NCBI GenBank assembly: GCA_021323555.1
Contig: JAJONP010000016.1
Coordinates: 1-26,625, forward strand
Direction: 5' to 3'
DNA from: Gammaproteobacteria bacterium
GTDB lineage: Bacteria; Pseudomonadota; Gammaproteobacteria; DSM-16500
Length of the DNA: 26,625 nt
Part shown: positions 25,801 to 26,625 of the stretch, in pieces
Layout: each line of letters begins with the position of its first letter
Position numbering within the stretch: the first letter of the stretch is position 1
Position numbers and translations under genes: made by a program
Notes under the pieces: generated by a model
Told to the model about the DNA's origin: nothing
Database searches by the model: none
What the model saw: only the letters and a program-made list of their open reading frames with translations

Positions 25801-26452
25801 AACGGAAAACAGCGCTGGTATTGTGAATCTGCTTCAGGAAAAACAGCTTATGATGATTAAAGAAGATATTACAAAAAATAAAACATGCTGGCGAAAAAAA
25901 ATAAAGCCGCTGCATTGGATGGGGCATAGCCGATTTCACCATGTAGTAAGCGCTGCGTTACAGACAGTAGCTGAGGCTGAATACACTAACAAGGAAAAAG
26001 CAGAAGAAAAAGCAGAAGAAAAAGCAGAAGAAAAAGCAGAAGAAAATTTTGAGAAAAGATTAAAAGATACGCTTTCCGATTGTGATTCTTATAATAAGAT
26101 AGTGATCGATACCACTATCGCTGCGGCTCAACAAGCTGCAACAGCAAAACCCAGTGGAACAGCGCAAGCACTCGTTCAATCTGTTACTGATCTAGCTCAA
26201 GCACGCCGAAACGCAGATACAACGGCTCAAGCTGTTCAGGTAGCGATAAAAAAAGCAGAAGCGGCGAAAGCAGCTTGTGAGGATGAACAAGTAAACCAAG
26301 CTATTGAGAAAGCACAGGCAGAGACTAAGCAGCGCGTACAGCAATTTCGCCAATCATGGCGACCGGGTCGGGAGTTTCAACCTACATTATTTGGAAGAAA
26401 AAAAGAAGCTGCTGATTACGCTTGTCCCTCCCAGGCATTGTTGCGTGGATAA
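19883..26452 (+). CDS. Giant protein with SecA-like DEAD/helicase ATPase core; candidate effector
   Basis: A 2189-aa protein, more than twice the size of SecA. Start: GTG with GAGG (19871-19874) eight bases upstream. The ATPase core matches SecA in order: Walker A NETGQGKSL (K1262), motif Ia AQRDLE, Walker B-like LILNESDYTLLDD (1379-1391; SecA has DEVD where this has NESD), motif III WGSSATPGDEVE (1569 on), motif V GALGRNTDI (1687-1695) and motif VI QRSGRTGRQGSPG (1718-1730). An acidic Glu/Lys insert sits between motifs Ia and II. The 1230 residues before it are unrecognised, mostly helical, with Glu-rich low-complexity at about 210-290. The C-terminus holds a perfect (EKAE)4 run at 2038-2053 and an Ala-rich coiled coil. 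There is no SecA-type zinc-binding tail, signal peptide or membrane segment. It is not the housekeeping SecA. Size and layout suggest a secreted effector or an unusual remodelling ATPase; that is inference. Confidence 0.82.
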   Translation: MQRINVQMLNARKSIADWEPPLGGILEIEIQTDLYSEEEFSGFLNKLCRHYSNLPVRQRPHLSFKGYSPTSYGFLKLLDCANTFKEKLPFSELTLHIDPLSIVKGYYRDNYQNIFELMEALNGTSLRQLHLIIRDPSVMKLFLESQCVQSIHYPMTMDMSWQDEEKKLEELYSNFWKSLILRIQEHNQKVAPAYLKKRSPDSMEEKKEEEEENVVNDPAAPKIKLKELITQHLRSEAHDSVYDDLIDVEEQHVEQEEIEAIEQEEVVAEEIVAAEQVEEEQQQQEEQYAFGLPLIGPKEFKEKYLYISPWGNKKSEINSNHLNDIENELFNGGSDWRDAIAWLSPEAATVMAKHLSVFISLDLDNLPPYFLIKERMYDARFKVTRARSVRGDSVLDYDPRVDLRKRNAYTPKEALKCDHRQQSVYPIRIIDQLREDLRNNPTYTTFIEENKSHFVNMWIYHGERGVQAFCNHLGFFDSDDDRRSMKKCLLDNYLKHFPHWDHFLEDNSFFECLERIHDYSLPQRACLQQFLSTTGPSHHDLVDTLTGFEEFWKEWTQLCKEHNILDLGCLSNVKWYTRYGHPVVYMERLITILKNARNLEEQIECLEGITLNSYGVYCDSKYRNFKIVSYEMQNSRNIMIWRSARIQRHRDNNAERDITDCYREIGQELKSIPIKTLVKKYEDYEQVHQERDLGGLGFSSAPGVLQTALFFIRHERYAGEEDIIPELFKAVGKYKLKKSKLSNLNLSIDTHLRQLLAQGCLLSPAEGILVCYEIAKELENQYHSYEISLSAMEKLCKKVADLFNSLQDPSSRVKKLRDLNRTPSIGLSQQAKICLNQKLSEEALASQAQQQVERLEGSWNVLRAQSYFKRYQGKMDSLLSENHFHSFPFAIRFQLVNLLQTMHNRHYKDILESMLKPLNLLLSEEKEEQQNASVLLTMINDLHRANFASHDIIKIVNFVKSETLDNVRVLVDCFLNSTFKGQDELTQWIISASSLFLETRVKLADLVKLCKHHRDAIKKLFMALEISEQLIAFLHAITSCSQENQVKILEIIACRKIKKDFVNYAELVAEINKLKEGEVAQLYEFFKTRTGSAGALMEGLLKRDVNQPFQKFLEDFEKAPFGVRNLDEQFETTQVERVVNGLYDMHRNCLYPYAYRKQVMEAFYFINQAGFQLKIYDGKSVYELSNKEIKALFRQMKENKDNNNIFSSLTRFQRQLLALSLIREAVYRNTEEFPYSTQIIATIDCMMQEANVVSKNETGQGKSLIDAMKAAVLWLDSCAVDVSTWAIVDAQRDLETYSLFFSLLGIPCSKAPITPHSSFEDYETYGVNYIVISQFALFYMRSKMQSLEIGQRYDKEEKEEEKKEEEPIQPAPHSVKVSLILNESDYTLLDDVVIYRSAIGGQGGAGVGNEWVYTAINTFVQSSFFKKNNTSQAYDIFQLRKHLKEEASKQRKHSSLINHFTDDQLLKWIHSGILANYRLRANHDYVLSQPEEKYVNGVLRMSRAVKILMKDKKVSRYTNYGNGIQQLLHAKLNADTSTDMFPIEQESKTIISLNNLAIIRYYLQRGVVWGSSATPGDEVERTWLYKIYGFAFSSIEPHQEKKVILHQIETCEGEAEHFKRLVALLNESKRVSPQRPIVVFLKDIDTTTKFYKHIEHTFLCQLHTGVECEKEAVQKAAAPGYVTVTTGALGRNTDILYDKSVGMNVIQGFPDTPTKMAQRSGRTGRQGSPGDVWIIFNAQDLKGQSIDQIAQRLKAEDRRKREFNNELYGVLGFLLEHIGVKDRDFFINRWADFTGRVESYYREMKIDNTYTLGSFVKKTVMDFNALVEQAFQVKPEEVLQYVSSLFPPFPQEAGPSDQRPVRMQECTLPETIAQSLFEPFLEKEYERLQEKVRAELTRQAMDCEEKRKTLEEEMKQGNKQAEDLFLQVTQAQRTALNDLKQSLISSLTNYSKQWFVNANRKQAVLELVNKIKETENSAGIVNLLQEKQLMMIKEDITKNKTCWRKKIKPLHWMGHSRFHHVVSAALQTVAEAEYTNKEKAEEKAEEKAEEKAEENFEKRLKDTLSDCDSYNKIVIDTTIAAAQQAATAKPSGTAQALVQSVTDLAQARRNADTTAQAVQVAIKKAEAAKAACEDEQVNQAIEKAQAETKQRVQQFRQSWRPGREFQPTLFGRKKEAADYACPSQALLRG
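25994..26041 (+). repeat. Perfect 12-bp tandem repeat, four copies, inside the SecA-like gene
   Basis: Four identical copies of GAAAAAGCAGAA encode (Glu-Lys-Ala-Glu)x4 at residues 2038-2053. Exact identity at the DNA level suggests recent expansion by slippage. Each copy gain or loss keeps the frame. Confidence 0.95.
26434..26451 (+). repeat. 18-bp direct repeat, copy 1 (encodes the last residues of the SecA-like protein)
   Basis: GGCATTGTTGCGTGGATA occurs here and, identically and in the same orientation, at 26549-26566. This copy supplies the codons for the terminal ALLRG and the first two bases of the stop. The sequence resembles the GGCTTTGTTGC-type terminal inverted repeats of IS5-family elements; that comparison is from memory. 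Confidence 0.85.
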
Positions 26453-26548
26453 GCAGAGCAATCGTACTGGGATTTGAGGTTTTAGCTAAATAAAAAAGCA
26501 GTCTTATATTTTGAAGAGGCATGCGTCCCCGCACCGTCATTGCGAGGC

Positions 26549-26566
26549 GGCATTGTTGCGTGGATA
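26549..26566 (+). repeat. 18-bp direct repeat, copy 2 (possible IS end)
   Basis: An identical copy of GGCATTGTTGCGTGGATA, 115 bp after copy 1 and preceded by GTCATTGCGAG (26536-26546), a motif that from memory begins dispersed repeats in Legionellales and other bacteria. If it is an IS end reading inward, the element body would lie beyond the window; no transposase is visible in the remaining 59 bases. Confidence 0.7.
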
Positions 26567-26625
26567 TTTTTTAAAAGTAACCATCGCCTCTTTTTTATTT
26601 TATCTCTCTATAAAAATTAGACAGT

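Noticed and set aside
25994..26041. CRISPR-like or minisatellite array
   Set aside because: The unit is 12 bp with no spacers and is in frame with a coding sequence; it is a coding tandem repeat. No CRISPR array was seen elsewhere.
19883..26452. Calling the giant gene secA
   Set aside because: The Walker B change, the 1230-residue N-terminal extension, the acidic inserts and the missing C-terminal metal site rule out the housekeeping SecA.

Overview
The window looks like a chromosome segment of an AT-rich, host-associated gammaproteobacterium, most likely a member of the Legionellales (Legionella, Coxiella, Aquicella or Berkiella type). The basis is the housekeeping content (short PutA, UvrD-PyrD, EngB, PilMNO-PilQ-AroK facing a class A PBP), combined with several very large, hydrophilic, coiled-coil-rich proteins of the kind such bacteria use as secreted effectors. 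The taxonomic placement is an inference from gene content and composition; no rRNA gene is present to confirm it.

Layout. 1-2165 (+): the 3' end of a proline-catabolism gene (putA, P5C dehydrogenase part) overlaps a CDF zinc/cation exporter by 4 bp. 2315-3902: two toxin-antitoxin modules face each other: a HigBA-type operon with a third small ORF on +, and a hicAB operon on -. 4007-5827 (-): a 606-aa coiled-coil protein of unknown function with its own promoter. 5950-9157 (-): a uvrD-pyrD operon, divergent from engB (9188-9790, +). 9787-13207: an accessory pair, an orphan ParA-type ATPase (-) divergent from a 705-aa PP2C-type phosphatase with a helical insert and a helical C-terminal extension (+). 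13208-13509 has no gene but holds a ~105-bp imperfect palindrome. 13510-17236 (-): pilM-pilN-pilO-pilQ-aroK, tightly packed with overlapping or nearly abutting genes, pilP absent and pilQ and pilM short. 17405-19768 (+): the class A penicillin-binding protein mrcA, transcribed divergently from pilM through a promoter pair that appears to share one TATA core. 19883-26452 (+): a giant 2189-aa protein with an evident SecA-like helicase/ATPase core in its second half. 26434-26566: two direct copies of an 18-bp sequence resembling an IS end; the first copy supplies the last codons and stop of the giant gene.

Working together: pilMNOQ would form the inner-membrane platform and outer-membrane secretin of a type IV pilus or related machine, aroK serves aromatic amino-acid synthesis, and mrcA makes peptidoglycan. 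The accessory genes lie as single units between conserved blocks. The most unusual item is the giant SecA-like protein: its core aligns by eye with SecA motifs (Walker A, motif III, GRxTD, QRSGRTGRQG), but the Walker B aspartate is asparagine, and it carries about 1230 extra N-terminal residues and acidic low-complexity inserts. The PP2C-type protein, the 606-aa protein and the SecA-like protein are the best candidates for undescribed host-interaction or accessory functions; none has a function demonstrable from sequence alone.
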